Part shown: one piece after another, positions 53,587 to 64,000 of the stretch
Numbering within the stretch: the first letter of the stretch is position 1
Layout: each line of letters starts with the position of its first letter
NCBI GenBank assembly: GCA_023091665.1
Contig: JALJCQ010000016.1
Span: 1,426,001 to 1,490,000 of the forward strand
Direction: 5' to 3'
DNA: 64,000 bases
Origin: Pythium myriotylum
Lineage: Eukaryota > Oomycota > Peronosporomycetes > Pythiales > Pythiaceae
Translations under genes and position numbers: made by a program
Notes under the pieces: model-generated
Seen by the model: only the letters and a program-made list of their open reading frames with translations
The model's database searches: none
Told to the model about the DNA's origin: nothing

Positions 53587-54630
53587 CCTCCCTGAAAGTG
53601 AGTGAATTCACCCAGAGCAATGGTTACTTCCTCGAGAGTAGGTTCAGGGGATAGCCCATCAATCAAGACTTGTTTGACGGGCATCCTTCAAGTATTCTCC
53701 AACGGTCTCACGGGTGCTGTCATCATCACGAATTGTATCTTGATACACTCCCATTCACCTCAGTCACGACGCGTCGAGTTTCTGGTCAAGCTGCAGATCG
53801 ACCCGTGTTGTATTTACGGGTGAGTCGTGTACGTATTGCAACGATAGGCTCGGTAGCTCTGACGATCATCAGGAATTCTTCGCCAGTCGATTGGAAATGT
53901 GCGACAACATGCTTCGGGCTTTGTTTAGCTGAATCGTCGACAACGACTGCTCAATATTCGACTTCCTCTACGATTTGATATGACGAAAAACTCGTTTTCG
54001 CGGTCGTGTTTGCATGAAAAAGACTCAAGATCTCCCCCAGAGGAGAATCCTCCCGCTCTGGACGGTCTTTCGCCGGCTAAGATTGCTGCCACCAATGTTG
54101 CCTATCCCCGCCCATAATCTCAGAAACACGCCAATTCGTCATCTCCACTCCACGCCAGTGCGCTGGTAAGCCCCGTGGCATCACGATAAAGCAACAGAAA
54201 CGAGACTTTTGGTTGGCTTGTCTTCTACGAACACCACCTGGACGTGACAAAGGCACGCATGGAGACGGAATGATTGGCCGTAGGCAGACGTTTGAGTCCA
54301 GCTAGAGTCTCCAAATTGAGCCAATCGCCATGCTTGCAGCGTGCCTAAGGGCATACACATACATTGTTGCTTCCTTCTCACTCTTAGTCGAATTGTGAAG
54401 GTCAAGGACCACTCAACGTATCAGAGGCGGGAGGCACGCGTTGAGACCAGCTTTCGTGGCCGGTGCTCACCATCAGAGAACTGTCATGCTCTGATTGCCG
54501 TATCTGGCGTGTTGAAGTGCTGTACCATCTCAATCGACCACAACCAGCCATCACAACAGTCACCTCTAGGATCCTCGGAACCTGGTGGTTCCTTTGGCTT
54601 AGAGTTTGATTTTCCATCAACTGTGCACTC
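53587..54630. other. Intergenic (divergent promoters)
   Basis: Between the minus-strand helicase-RBR gene and the plus-strand reductase. No supported gene or clear repeat. Confidence 0.45.
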
Positions 54631-56856
54631 ATGTCGCCCTCCATCCCGTTAACCCCGGATCCGATCGAATTCGCACCTCTCAAGACACCACGCAATAGCG
54701 ACTCGCCATCCTGGAATATCAAGTATTGGTACCTTGGCAACATCGCCCAGTTCGTGGCCTTTGGATCGCTCGCGATCTACATTACAGCCGCCGTGGTGTA
54801 CTTGACACCGTATTACTGGAAGATTGACCCAAAGCTTGCAGTGTGGTGGGGCGTCCCAACAGAGGAGGAACTTGAAGCCGAACCGACAATCTCGCCTGGC
54901 CATGGCGAGATGACATTGCCGACTTATCTCTTCCTCGGTCTCTTCGTGCCTATGCTGCTCACTATGGTCGCAGTGCCTTTCCTTCGCCGTTTCAATGTCC
55001 GTCGCATTACCTCTCGTCACCTCATGAATGTCGCGATAATGTTGCGCCGCAAGCCATTTGCTTTTGGAAGACTGAGCTACTTCGGCTATGGTGAGCTGCT
55101 CTTCCTTGTTGTGTTTTTGCTCGGCGGGAACGTCATGGTCTCGTGGTACCAGTACGACGCGTATATTGATTTTGCAGCTACTCGCGGAGAGCTCACGCTC
55201 GACGTCTACCTGAGCCAGATCGGAATACTTCTGGGCTACACGTGCGTGTGGAATATGGCCTTCCTCTTCCTCCCAGCGACGCGCAACAGCGTCTGGATGG
55301 AGCTACTCGGGATCTCGTACGCGAACGGCATCAAGTACCATCGCTGGGCCGGGGTCATGGTCGTACTGACGGCTGTGCTACACACGATCCCATACTACTG
55401 GATGTGGCTGAAAAATCACGAGTGGATGGACGAGGCGTTACCTTGTTTCAACTGCAAGGTCGACAGCGAGTCCGAGGGCCGACACGTCTGGTTCAACGTC
55501 TTCGGCGAACTGGCGCTGCTCTGTTTCCTGGCAATCGCTGTACTGTCGTTGCCCATTGTACGTCGCCGTATGTACGAGAGCTTCTACTACGTGCACCACC
55601 TCTTTATCCCGGGGGTCATCTTCACGGTCCTTCACTGGAACATCACCACGTGGTTTATCTTTCCGTCCTTCCTCGTTTACCTCATCGACCGCGCTGCTTC
55701 AAGCTCAAACGCGTTTTGGCCAGTGCGTACTACCGAGTTTACAGTACTGCCTGATGGTATCATCAAGATTGTCATCGCGAGGTCTCCTTACGACGATGGG
55801 CATTACAACATCGGCCAATTCGTGTATCTGAACGCGCCTGCAGTGTCCAAGCTGCAGTGGCATCCGTTCACGATCGCGTCTTCGCCCAAAACCAGCCACC
55901 ATTCATTCACGATCTTGCTCAAGTCACTCGGAGACTGGACTACCGACTTGCGAAAGTACGCCGAGGAATGTCAGGCGCAACACCAAGCTCCGACGCTCTT
56001 CATCGACGGCTACTACGGCGAGTCGCTCGACAAGTACGCAGACTACGAGACGCTGTGGCTCGTGGCTGGTGGCGTCGGCATCACACCAATCCTTGCAATC
56101 CTCGAAGACATCGCCGCAACGCACGAGATGCCGCGCCAGCGCGTGTTTCTCACGTTTGCCTTCCGCGAGCCGTCGCTTCTCGAGCAGCTCCACCCCGTGC
56201 TATCGAAACTACGAGAGATCGACCCCCACGAGCAGTTGTTCCGCTTCCAGCTTTACCTCACGCGGGTTTCGGACGACACGAATCTCGATCGATCCATCCA
56301 CGCGAGCCACTCAACCAAGCTCGACGCGGCCACGCTCGAAACCTCCACCGGCACAGTCCCCTTCTCGGAGCCGCTTCGTACCCACGGGCTCAAGCCACTA
56401 ATTTTCCTCATCGTCATCTCACTCGCCGTATTCCTGGTCGCGTGGCTCGAGTACGGCAACGGGCGCATCGTCGACGGCGGCGCCAAGTCGCAGCTCTGGA
56501 TGGCGCAGTACACGACCGAGATCGCCGTGCTCTTCCTCTGTCCCCTGGGCGTCTACGCGGCTGTGGCTTTCGAGCGATTCACGCGACGCTCGCGACGCCA
56601 TGACACTGAGCCAGTCGAGTGCTGTTACGCGGCTCCGAGCGACGTCCAGACGCTGCGGGACTTGCTCGCGTGCTACGACGTGACCGTCGGCAAACGGCCA
56701 GCGATGGACGAGCTCGTGGTCGGCGTTCGCGACGCGCGCGGCGTCGTCGGAGTCTTCGTGTCGGGGCTGCCGGTGCTGAAGGCGGCGACTGAGTACGCAA
56801 TCGCTCGCGCCGGCGCCACGGGCTTCGACATACACAGCGAAGAGTTCGAGTTGTAA
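54631..56856 (+). CDS. Ferric reductase-like transmembrane oxidoreductase (FRO type)
   Basis: A single exon encodes 741 aa. Several membrane segments lie in the first 360 residues. Two haem-ligand His pairs, each 12-14 residues apart, are His237/His251 (YHRWAGVMVVLTAVLH) and His322 or 323/His335 (HHLFIPGVIFTVLH). The FAD-binding HPFTIAS starts at 411 and the NAD(P)H-binding AGGVGITPI at about 479-487. Additional hydrophobic helices occur near 590-640 (LIFLIVISLAVFLVAWL, EIAVLFLCPLGVYAAVAF), as in plant FRO proteins. No EF-hand is present, which argues against a calcium-regulated NADPH oxidase of the RBOH type. It transfers electrons across the membrane from cytosolic NAD(P)H, probably to ferric or cupric ions. 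All key residues are intact. Confidence 0.9.
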   Translation: MSPSIPLTPDPIEFAPLKTPRNSDSPSWNIKYWYLGNIAQFVAFGSLAIYITAAVVYLTPYYWKIDPKLAVWWGVPTEEELEAEPTISPGHGEMTLPTYLFLGLFVPMLLTMVAVPFLRRFNVRRITSRHLMNVAIMLRRKPFAFGRLSYFGYGELLFLVVFLLGGNVMVSWYQYDAYIDFAATRGELTLDVYLSQIGILLGYTCVWNMAFLFLPATRNSVWMELLGISYANGIKYHRWAGVMVVLTAVLHTIPYYWMWLKNHEWMDEALPCFNCKVDSESEGRHVWFNVFGELALLCFLAIAVLSLPIVRRRMYESFYYVHHLFIPGVIFTVLHWNITTWFIFPSFLVYLIDRAASSSNAFWPVRTTEFTVLPDGIIKIVIARSPYDDGHYNIGQFVYLNAPAVSKLQWHPFTIASSPKTSHHSFTILLKSLGDWTTDLRKYAEECQAQHQAPTLFIDGYYGESLDKYADYETLWLVAGGVGITPILAILEDIAATHEMPRQRVFLTFAFREPSLLEQLHPVLSKLREIDPHEQLFRFQLYLTRVSDDTNLDRSIHASHSTKLDAATLETSTGTVPFSEPLRTHGLKPLIFLIVISLAVFLVAWLEYGNGRIVDGGAKSQLWMAQYTTEIAVLFLCPLGVYAAVAFERFTRRSRRHDTEPVECCYAAPSDVQTLRDLLACYDVTVGKRPAMDELVVGVRDARGVVGVFVSGLPVLKAATEYAIARAGATGFDIHSEEFEL

Positions 56857-57030
56857 GGTGACCTCTCCACGGTCCATTTTTAGGGCCTCGAAAGTGAATG
56901 GGGAGGATTATCTACCAATCAGAGAGCTGTAGTGTACATTTTCTACCAATGAGGTAGGTATACAAGACGATTGATTGGCTCAAAATCCCATGGACAAAAT
57001 CTGCGACGTGTGACGAGATTGATGGCGAGC

Positions 57031-58225
57031 TCACTTGCTGTGGATGCGACGCAGCACGATCATGATGGCGCAGCTGCAGATGATGGCGGCGCCGACGACG
57101 CTCCAGAAGTTGATGGTCTCGTGGAGCAGCGCAAAGTCCCAGATGAACACGAAGACGACGTTGAGGTAGCTCATGACCGAGGCCACGCCGGCCTTTTCGA
57201 GCTGGAAGCCGCGCGTGAGGAAGAGCTGCCCCACGAAGCCGAAGACGCCCGTGCCGATCACAGCGAGCCACGTCGGCGCGTCCATATGGATCACGAAGGT
57301 CTAAGTGGTAATAGAATGTGTCGTTAGTACATGTGAGTAGCCTGGAGGGAAGCTCTTTGTGGTAACGTACACCTTGGACAAGCAGAGGCACCAAGGACGC
57401 GATCGTGGCAGCGAGCGAAAAGTAGTTGATCACGACCATGAAGTGCAGTTGCTGGAGACGGCGCATGCTCACGTAGACCACGGACACAGACGCAGCGCTC
57501 ATGAGGCAGCAGAGAACAGCTAAGACCGAGTTCTTCTTCTCGCCAGCATCCGCCGACTCGCCGAAGATGAACGGCGGGCGAGACACGCACGTGACGCCGA
57601 CGAACGAGAACAACGCAAAGCCGAGATTAATTGGATCAATGTGTTCGCCCAGAACAATTGCGCCCTGTGCAGTTATCATCAAAAGCCAGTGAGTGGGAGA
57701 TGTGACACGGCGATTAATCGGGAGTGGGAGTGGACGAACCATGAAGAAGGTCATCACGGGTCCCGTGGCGAGCAGCACGCTCGCGTCGGCCAGCACCATT
57801 TGCTGCATACCGTAGAAGCTCAACGACATGGCGCACGTGCCGAAGAAGCAGCGCGCAGCGAGCGGCACCCAGAACTCGCGCGCGACGCGGTGGCTCAAGT
57901 TGTACGTGCGCATCGCGACCTGCACCACCGAGACGTTAAAAAAAAACAGAAATTCCACCCACTCAAACCATGAACTACACACCAGATTAAGTATCCAGGC
58001 CACAAACGATCGCCAGAAGACCGTCTCCATGGACGGCATCGAATACGACGCGTACTTGACGAGCGCCGAGAGCAGACTGAACATGAGCGCCGACATGGCG
58101 ACCATGAGCACGCCCTGGAGGCGCGGCGGCACGAGCGGCGCCGGCGCCTGTAGCTCCTCGCGCGGCTTGGTCTCGGCCGAGGCCGTGGCCAGCAGCGGCA
58201 GCTCCTCGGTGGTCTTGGTGCCCAT
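57031..58225 (-). CDS. EamA/SLC35G-like membrane transporter
   Basis: Exons 58225-57983, 57919-57740, 57664-57371 and 57300-57031 (donors GTGTGT, GTTCGT, GTACGT; all phase 0) encode 328 aa. About ten hydrophobic segments form two EamA repeats: the first starts LMFSLLSALVKYASYSMPSM ETVFWR, the second includes IGTGVFGFVGQLFLTRGFQL EKAGVASVMSYLN. This is the drug/metabolite-transporter superfamily; the nearest family by pattern is SLC35G (TMEM20-like). Substrate unknown. The ATG at 58225 replaces a non-ATG-opened extension. Two decayed paralogues follow at 58415-59864 and about 60490-60690. Confidence 0.85.
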
Positions 58226-58414
58226 GGCAGCAACTGGGCGAGTGGCCAAGGACCGCGAGAGCAGAGCAGAGCAGAGCAGCGTCTGCCGTCTCCAAATGAT
58301 GCGTGAGCGTCAGCACCTGCTCAGGAGGTCCGACCGTTTATGGAGCTCACTTGCCGGAGCGACGAGTACCGTACTATTCCGCGGGAAGTACGAGTTCGTA
58401 CTGGTCCGTTTGAC

Positions 58415-59864
58415 TTAATGGAGCGTTTTGATTGGCGGATGGAAGCGAACAGATGGACAGGATGAATCAGATCTGGGTTTGGCCACAATGGATGGCGAAA
58501 GCACCGAATGAGCTACTATCTGCGACGTGTGAGAATCGAGACATCCACTGCTGTGGAGTCGCCGCACGAGGAGAACGGCGCCTGTGATGATGGTCGCGGC
58601 GCCCACGACGCTCCATGTGTTGATCTTTTCGTGGAGAAGCGTCACGTCCCAGAGGAAGACCAGCGCCACGTTCACGTTGACCATCGCGGCGGCGACACCG
58701 GCTTTCTCGAGCTGGAAGCCTCGCGTGAGCAGGAGCTGCCCGCCAAACGCCAAAACGCCCATTCCGAGGATTGCCAGTCACGTTGCGAGTTTAAAGGTGA
58801 TCACGAAGCCCTGTAGATTTTAATTAACGGTGCATGCGTGTGTTAGAACGCATCGTTTGTGGAGAGGAAGGTGGTGCATTGTACTTACACCCTGATATTG
58901 GATCGGTATTAGCGCTGCGAGAGCCGATGAAAGGGTCAAGTAGTGGCACACGACCAAGACATTTGCTTGCTGCATTCGACGAACACACACGTGTGCGGCG
59001 GCTCCCGTTGTTGCGGCAAGGAGACAGCACAGAACTGCGATCGTCGAGTTTTCTCTGCCTCCAGTCACTGACTTGCCATGAAACTTGGACGCGCTACACA
59101 GATAACGCCGACAACGGAGAACAGAGCGTAGCTCACCGTTATCGGGTCGACCCTCTCTTTGACAGCAAGTGCACCCTATTTCGTGAAGCGAGTCGTGAAT
59201 AGTTAGCCCATGAGACAATGGATTAATTATTGACGAGACGTACCAGTAGAAACGTCATGACTGAATTGGTGTCAAGCAAGGTGGCTGCATCAGCCAGCAC
59301 CATGTGCTGCATCGCGTAATAGCTCAAAAATAACCCGCATGTCCCGAAAACGCAGTGCGAGGAGAGTGGCCCCCAGTATTCTCGCTCGACGCGGAGGCTA
59401 AGTCCGCGGACGCGAATCGTCATCTGCCATCGAAACATAATCAATTACGACTATTTGATATGCTTGTTGAATAAGGACGCAATGCGTACCAGTGTAAACG
59501 CCCAACCAACGATGGAGCGCCAAAAGACCGTCTCGTTAGAGGGCATCGAGTAGGACGCATATTTGACCAAGACAGACTGCAGGCTGAAAAGAACGCACGA
59601 ACTGGCGACGAGAACAACTCCCTGGATCTGCGCCGGGATCACTAAGAGTTCGCGCTGCATTGCTAACTTTGTCGGGCTCTGCGGTGATGCATCGACGCTC
59701 AGCAGCGGTAGTGCTTCCTGCGACTTGATCACCACGTCGTGTGTGCTTTCCGGGGAATGCTGAAGTAGCAGATCAATGGTCCAGATCCGATTTCCCACGA
59801 CTAGCGTGCTGGCTCTGGTCCATGCGTTGAGATCTTCCCGGTAGAGCAGATGGCCTCGTAACAT
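58415..59864 (-). pseudogene. EamA/SLC35G-like paralogue with frameshift and stop
   Basis: The same four-exon layout as the intact neighbour is recognisable: exon 1 (to about 59490) with VLFSLQSVLVKYASYSMPSN; exon 2 (about 59425-59245) with EREYWGPLSSHCVFGTCGLF; exon 3 from a conserved GAAATAG acceptor with DPITVSYALFSVVGVICVAR; exon 4 with GMGVLAFGGQLLLTRGFQL. Exon 3 changes frame near 59070-59090. Exon 4 has a TGA at 58780-58778 where the intact gene has Trp (APTWLAV). The conserved splice sites indicate recent loss after tandem duplication. Confidence 0.8.
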
Positions 59865-60489
59865 TCCACTGGGTCGATCTCGATCCAGTCACTCGTTGCG
59901 GCGTTCGGCCTGCGGTCCAAATTCTGATTTGCAGGGACTCTGTATCAGACGCACGTCGAAGCTCAAGGCGAGCCGAGCAGATACAGTGCGGATATATGCT
60001 TCCTCGATCTGGTAGACACGACGTGATCGCGCATTATCAAATTCGTTCTGTGTATCCACCCGAGCCCTGGCGACGAGGATCTTGCGGACCACTCCAAGGT
60101 TTACAGAGCGAGGTCTTTTTTGTCTCCTCGATTTGTACACAACTCCGTGAAGTAGTGAGACTTGATGGAGATACAGTTACAGTCGTCAGCGGCGTTTTTC
60201 TTTTGGTGGGACTCTCATTTATGGAGAGAGAGACTCTGGTAAACGCGTCACCCTGACACGTGAATGCTGATGTCTCAACTCGATTTACATAGGAGCTCGG
60301 ATGTTACATGATGAGCAAGTGAGCTCCCGGTATTTTTACAGCAACAAAAATGGCTGATCACCTCGTATCGCTTCTGGTGGATCGCATGGCCTACTTGCTA
60401 ACACTGCAACGTGACTCTTACTAAAAATTAACGAAGACTCGCAACTTGTACGGCGTTACACGAATGTGTCGTCCAAGCGGCCTACTGCC
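59865..60489. other. Intergenic, unassigned frames
   Basis: A minus-strand stretch (about 60080-59930) reads ARVDTQNEFDNARSRRVYQI and may be part of an unknown gene; no start, domain or splice context supports it. Confidence 0.35.
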
Positions 60490-60690
60490 TACAATCTTGG
60501 GCGAAAAGATGGAAAGAGCGATGGCAGCGATGATCCTCCATTCCATGGACCAGGGATCTATCACAGATTAAGGCAGAACGGTATTGAAATCGGCAACAGC
60601 AGGTCTCTCAGGATGGAAGCTGCGCGTGAGCAGAAGCTGGTCTCTGAAAGCAAACGATCTAGGCTGTCAAATATGTCATTGTGTGGAGTC
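60490..60690 (-). pseudogene. Remnant of a third EamA-like copy (last exon)
   Basis: On the minus strand RDQLLLTRSFHPERPAV and a following hydrophobic stretch match GGQLLLTRGFQLEKAGV of the last exon of the two neighbouring copies, with several substitutions and stops. No other exon is recognisable between 59865 and 61024. Confidence 0.55.
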
Positions 60691-61024
60691 AAGCTCGCTA
60701 CTATCACAGATAGTAGTGTATAGACGCGAGAGTGAAGTTTGCGATCATTTACTCGACCGACTGAGGTACCGAAAGGCAGACCTGCGCAGCGACTACCGAG
60801 GACTCGAGGATAGTCTGAAACCACAAACAACACATTCTCTCTTCTCCTTCTCCTATCGGTAATCCTGAACGAAGACCAGCAACGCACATACAATGTTCTC
60901 TCGCTCAATTCATAGCAGTCCACAAAGCAAACTACTAAACGTTCGAACACGAGCGACGAAACTACTGACCTCTCTCTGACTGGTCACCAAAACTGAATCC
61001 TTCCTTCCGAAAGCCAGGGAAGCC

Positions 61025-61744
61025 TTACAAAGCCTTGGAGGTCAACGAAGGGCAAGGCGTCGTGGACGCGGGCGTCGTCGGGGAAGGCGTCGTCGTTGGC
61101 TCAGGCTTGGGCGTCAACGACGGGCAAGGAGCCGATGGCTCCGGCTTCGGCGTCAACGACGGGCATGGAGCCACCGGCTCCGGCTTGCTCGTGACGGCAC
61201 AAGGAGCCGACGGAGCCGGCGTGTTCGGCTGCGGGAGCGGACACGGAGCCTTGGTTGGCTGAGGCAACGGGCAGGGGGTCTTGTTGCTGCTCGGCGAGGT
61301 CGGCTGAGGCAGAGGACACGGCGTCTTGTTGCCGCCGGGCTGGGGCAGAGGGCAGGGCGTCTTGCTCGGTGTGGTCGAGCCACCACCGTTGCTCGACGGA
61401 GCCGGCGTCGGCTTCGGGTTCAGGCACCCGACCGACGGGAACACGCAGCCCCACGTGTTGCCGTTCACGATCTCGCACACGGCGTCTTCCTTGGCCACGC
61501 ACTCCTTGCCGTTGTAGGACGGCAGGTACGGGTGGCAGTCGGCCGAGGACTTGTCGCCCTTGACCGGACAGGCCTTGCCGGCGGGCGCGGCGCCGGCTCC
61601 GGAGCACATGGCGCCGCGCGAGCCTGGGAGGATGTAGGTGGCATCTCGGCAGACGGAGACCGGGAGGTCTGGGATGGCGTCGACGTTGGCGAGGTTGGCG
61701 GCGGCGATGGCCGAGGCGACGAGGAGAGCGTGGAGGGACTTCAT
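61025..61744 (-). CDS. Secreted Cys-rich protein with TPCPLPQP mucin-like repeats
   Basis: A single exon encodes 239 aa. A signal peptide ([20 protein letters not shown], cleavage near residue 23) precedes a Cys-rich domain of about 85 residues ([20 protein letters not shown] ... [20 protein letters not shown]). A Pro/Thr/Ser-rich tail follows with four [16 protein letters not shown] units and three [16 protein letters not shown] units; each repeat carries one cysteine. Such layouts are common among oomycete wall or adhesion proteins and are probably O-glycosylated. The Cys-rich domain is not assigned to a named family. There is no GPI-type hydrophobic end. Confidence 0.8.
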   Translation of the reverse strand: MKSLHALLVASAIAAANLANVDAIPDLPVSVCRDATYILPGSRGAMCSGAGAAPAGKACPVKGDKSSADCHPYLPSYNGKECVAKEDAVCEIVNGNTWGCVFPSVGCLNPKPTPAPSSNGGGSTTPSKTPCPLPQPGGNKTPCPLPQPTSPSSNKTPCPLPQPTKAPCPLPQPNTPAPSAPCAVTSKPEPVAPCPSLTPKPEPSAPCPSLTPKPEPTTTPSPTTPASTTPCPSLTSKAL

Positions 61745-62814
61745 GGGCTTCGATGCGGTCGGGGAATGCTCAGGACGGAGCCTTTCCGCTGAATGCTTCG
61801 AGGGACTTGCTTGGTTGAAGAATGGAACATTTGGAACGCCGTGACGTCGTCAGCAATGTGGGACCTAGCTGTTCTAGAAAGAGGTGACGGGTGAAACGTG
61901 CCATGTACGTAGCTCGTATGATTTGATATCATGAAGTGCCCAGTGTGCGAGTTGGAAGGGGACAGTCTCTACTGCATGCTGACAGCGATTGCAGTGGGAC
62001 ATTGAATGTGTTGGCTGTATGTATGAGCATGCAATAGTACGAATCGTACGAACTTGTGACTCCAGCGAGGAGGGCATGTATCTCATTGGAGCGATCACAG
62101 AATGGATTTCCTACGAGTGTGGTGCTATCAGCAATCTGTACCTCACCTTGTCGACGGAGATCATCCACAATCCATCACTACCGCCTACGTGGTGAAACGT
62201 CGGAATGCCCCAAATCGAACAGTCTTCGTGATGAAGTCTTCAAAGCGAAATCAGGCATCGTCAGCACAGTTTGTCACCTTCATTGTGGATGGGTGCACCA
62301 ACAACCCATCACCGAGTCAGTCGAGCGGTGACGGACTGTCAAGAGCAGTCAGGAGATGGAGACTCGGAAACAATCGGCAGGTTGTTGCATACTGTAAGTG
62401 GGTTAGTAGACTTCCACTGACATGACGTGGCGACGGCGTTGTCATCTCTGTAGTGGAAAGGCGCTGGCGAGAGAAATTTGGAATTGTTGCTCACCTAGTC
62501 TATGCACTCTCACGTCATCAAAGTCGAGCTCTAGCCGCCGTTCTTCAATGCGGACAGTGCACCGGACTGTCTTCCTGGTCCACTGTCCGCGTGAGGTCAG
62601 CATTCTGGATGGGGGCGCACCAATGACTAAACCTCACCATCACCATCGAAAGACTTCACTGCTGGAGCTGTTTCAACTTTAACACACAAATCTGAGAACC
62701 TGCCATGTTGAAGATTAGAAGCGAGCACTCGGGACCGTGGCCGAACCAACCTCGAAGCTCTCAGTCATTGTGCATCTTGCCTCAACTCGACCACCAGTCC
62801 TCCCAGCAAGTACC
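61745..62814. other. Intergenic
   Basis: Short unrecognised frames only (for example 62102-62425 +). The last part is the elicitin promoter. Confidence 0.4.
62757..62784 (+). promoter_or_regulatory. Possible initiator of the elicitin-like gene
   Basis: GCTCTCAGTCATTGTGCATC fits the TCATT-type oomycete initiator loosely and lies about 40 bases before the ATG. Confidence 0.4.
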
Positions 62815-63279
62815 ATGAAGTTCGCCCTTGTCGCCTTTGCCACCCTTGCCGCCGCCGTCTCGGCCGCCGACCTCCCGGAATGCAACTTGGTTAACATCCT
62901 CAAGGTCGTTGGTGGCGAGAACGGCAAGAAGTGCTCTGAGGAGTCGAAGTACAGCTCGACGTCTGGCGAGACCCCGACCGACGATCAGTTCAAGGTGTTG
63001 TGCTTCAACGACGCGTGCGAGAAGTACCGTAACGAGCTCAAGGAGGCCGCTCCGACCGAGTGCACGGTCGGACTGATCTTCGATCCTCCGGCGCCGCTCT
63101 ACGCTACGCTCATCACGCCGATCGTGACGGAGTGCGAGAAGCGTCGCAAGGATGCGGCCGATGCGTCGGCGGCTCCGTCGACGGCTCCATCGACGGCTCC
63201 TTCGCCTACGGGTGCGTCGCCTTCGGTTGCGCCTGCTCCTGTCCCAGCTCCTGCCCCAGCTCCTGGCCCGGCGTGCTAA
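62815..63279 (+). CDS. Elicitin-like secreted protein with Pro/Ala/Ser tail
   Basis: The product has 154 aa: signal peptide MKFALVAFATLAAAVSA, then an elicitin-type domain with six cysteines (23, 40, 63, 68, 83, 107) that would form three disulfides, then a Ser/Ala/Pro/Thr linker (ASAAPSTAPSTAPSPTG) and PAPVPAPAPAPGPAC ending in a seventh Cys. Elicitins and elicitin-like proteins bind sterols, which Pythium and Phytophthora cannot synthesise, and many trigger plant defence. The core is near the family's usual about 98 residues. The divergent cysteine spacing places it among the elicitin-like (ELL) rather than the canonical group. The ATG at 62815 opens the signal peptide. Confidence 0.85.
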   Translation: MKFALVAFATLAAAVSAADLPECNLVNILKVVGGENGKKCSEESKYSSTSGETPTDDQFKVLCFNDACEKYRNELKEAAPTECTVGLIFDPPAPLYATLITPIVTECEKRRKDAADASAAPSTAPSTAPSPTGASPSVAPAPVPAPAPAPGPAC

Positions 63280-64000
63280 GAGCTGGCTTGGACTCGACAG
63301 CTCGTCGTCTTTATATCTCCTTTTTGAATCAATACGAGCGTGTCTTTTGAATGTTGACGCCGTGTTTCATTCTCTTCAATGCGGCAGTTGCCGATGCCGG
63401 ACCTCCTGCTGGGTGAAGGCAACTGTGCACCATTAGGAACACCATGAGACCATTCTGACCTCTGATCTATAAGGAAGGGCTATTAATAACGTGAGTCGAC
63501 TCACTTCGATCTTCCTCACCTCCTACTCAACCGCCACCCTTAATGATGACCAGACTCTACGACCTTGTTGTGGCACGAGTGCCATTTGGAGAAACGTACG
63601 TGCAGTGCCGGCTTTCACTGGTTTGAGACTCCACTGCGACGCTGGCAGCGTGATCGATCGATTTCTTATAGGGTGCTATTCCGTGACCCGGAGCATGTCT
63701 GCGAGCCAGTAAGCAGATGGGAAAGCGACACAGGAGCTTGGCCCTCCGACGGGGTGTTTGTCTTTGCGTGTGACTTAGGTGTGGCCCACAACTACCGCCC
63801 GCCAGCATTCGTCCTTGAGCTACCCGAAGACCCCGATATGTTGGGTGTGGCTCTCGCTACTACTATTCGATAGTGCTCTCGTCCTGACGTAGATACGACT
63901 CGCTCAAAAGAAAACACAGATGCGCCCACTTTCGTTATACAAACAAGTCAGAACGCTGCAACGTCTTCAGGGAAACCCTAAATGGCAGGAGGCAATCCCA
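63280..64000. other. End of window, no supported gene
   Basis: A 102-codon frame (63565-63873 +) without a recognisable domain is the only sizeable candidate. Confidence 0.4.

Noticed and set aside
54631..56856. NADPH oxidase (RBOH/NOX) for the ferric-reductase gene
   Set aside because: No EF-hands, and extra C-terminal membrane helices match the FRO layout.
58778..58780. TGA in place of Trp as recoding (selenocysteine or reassigned codon)
   Set aside because: Other genes here use TGA as a normal stop, and this copy also has a frameshift, so pseudogenisation is simpler.
1..64000. CRISPR arrays, rRNA or tRNA genes
   Set aside because: No regular repeat-spacer pattern or rRNA-like sequence was seen. 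tRNAs cannot be excluded by eye; a tRNAscan run would decide.

Overview
The window looks like a peronosporalean oomycete nuclear genome, probably a Pythium/Globisporangium-type species. The pointers are an elicitin-like secreted protein, small introns (mostly about 40-120 nt) that often open GTRNGT, 'TCATTC...ATTT' initiator-type core promoters, a ferric reductase, oomycete-style RBR ligases and kinase-like effector relatives, and a large load of gypsy and LINE debris. Assignment to this lineage is inference from gene content.

Layout. Bases 1-16,250 are an accessory, repeat-rich region. It holds a broken Ty3/gypsy element with a putative 3' LTR, several truncated LINE 3' ends (RNase H plus a CAATAGACTTCA-type tail ending in ATC repeats), a truncated M64 peptidase gene, and a 930-bp terminal-inverted-repeat element carrying a SANT/Myb-like reading frame. 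It also holds an intact mitochondrial-type rhomboid protease with a truncated duplicate, and four copies of an unrecognised small secreted protein family that ends in a conserved SRF...SR..TGDR tail. Bases about 4,217-8,463 and 12,846-15,432 are two diverged copies of one segment; the first has been shredded by insertions.

Bases 16,900-46,600 are mostly ordinary genes: an ENTH/VHS trafficking protein (3 exons), a short hypothetical, a GBP-like GTPase with a coiled-coil tail, a subtilisin-like protease, a large IQ-like protein, a GET2/CAML-like membrane protein divergent from mitochondrial glycine decarboxylase, a hypothetical, an RBR E3 ligase with C-terminal membrane segments, an HNH-like protein, a serine carboxypeptidase and a C2orf69-like hydrolase. 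Interspersed are a decayed kinase-like gene and a truncated RBR paralogue.

Bases 47,600-64,000 hold a dead LPMO-like gene, an intact 1,644-aa DEAH-helicase/RBR fusion whose helicase motifs are all degenerate, a ferric-reductase-like oxidoreductase, an EamA/SLC35G-type transporter with two progressively decayed paralogues, a Cys-rich Pro/Thr-repeat secreted protein and an elicitin-like protein. Secreted or secreted-origin genes (M64, S8, S10, LPMO, elicitin, the TGDR family, the mucin-like protein) recur across the window. Several have been duplicated and then broken, as expected of a fast-evolving secretome. Exon boundaries were placed by eye from splice signals and phase agreement and are not transcript-supported.
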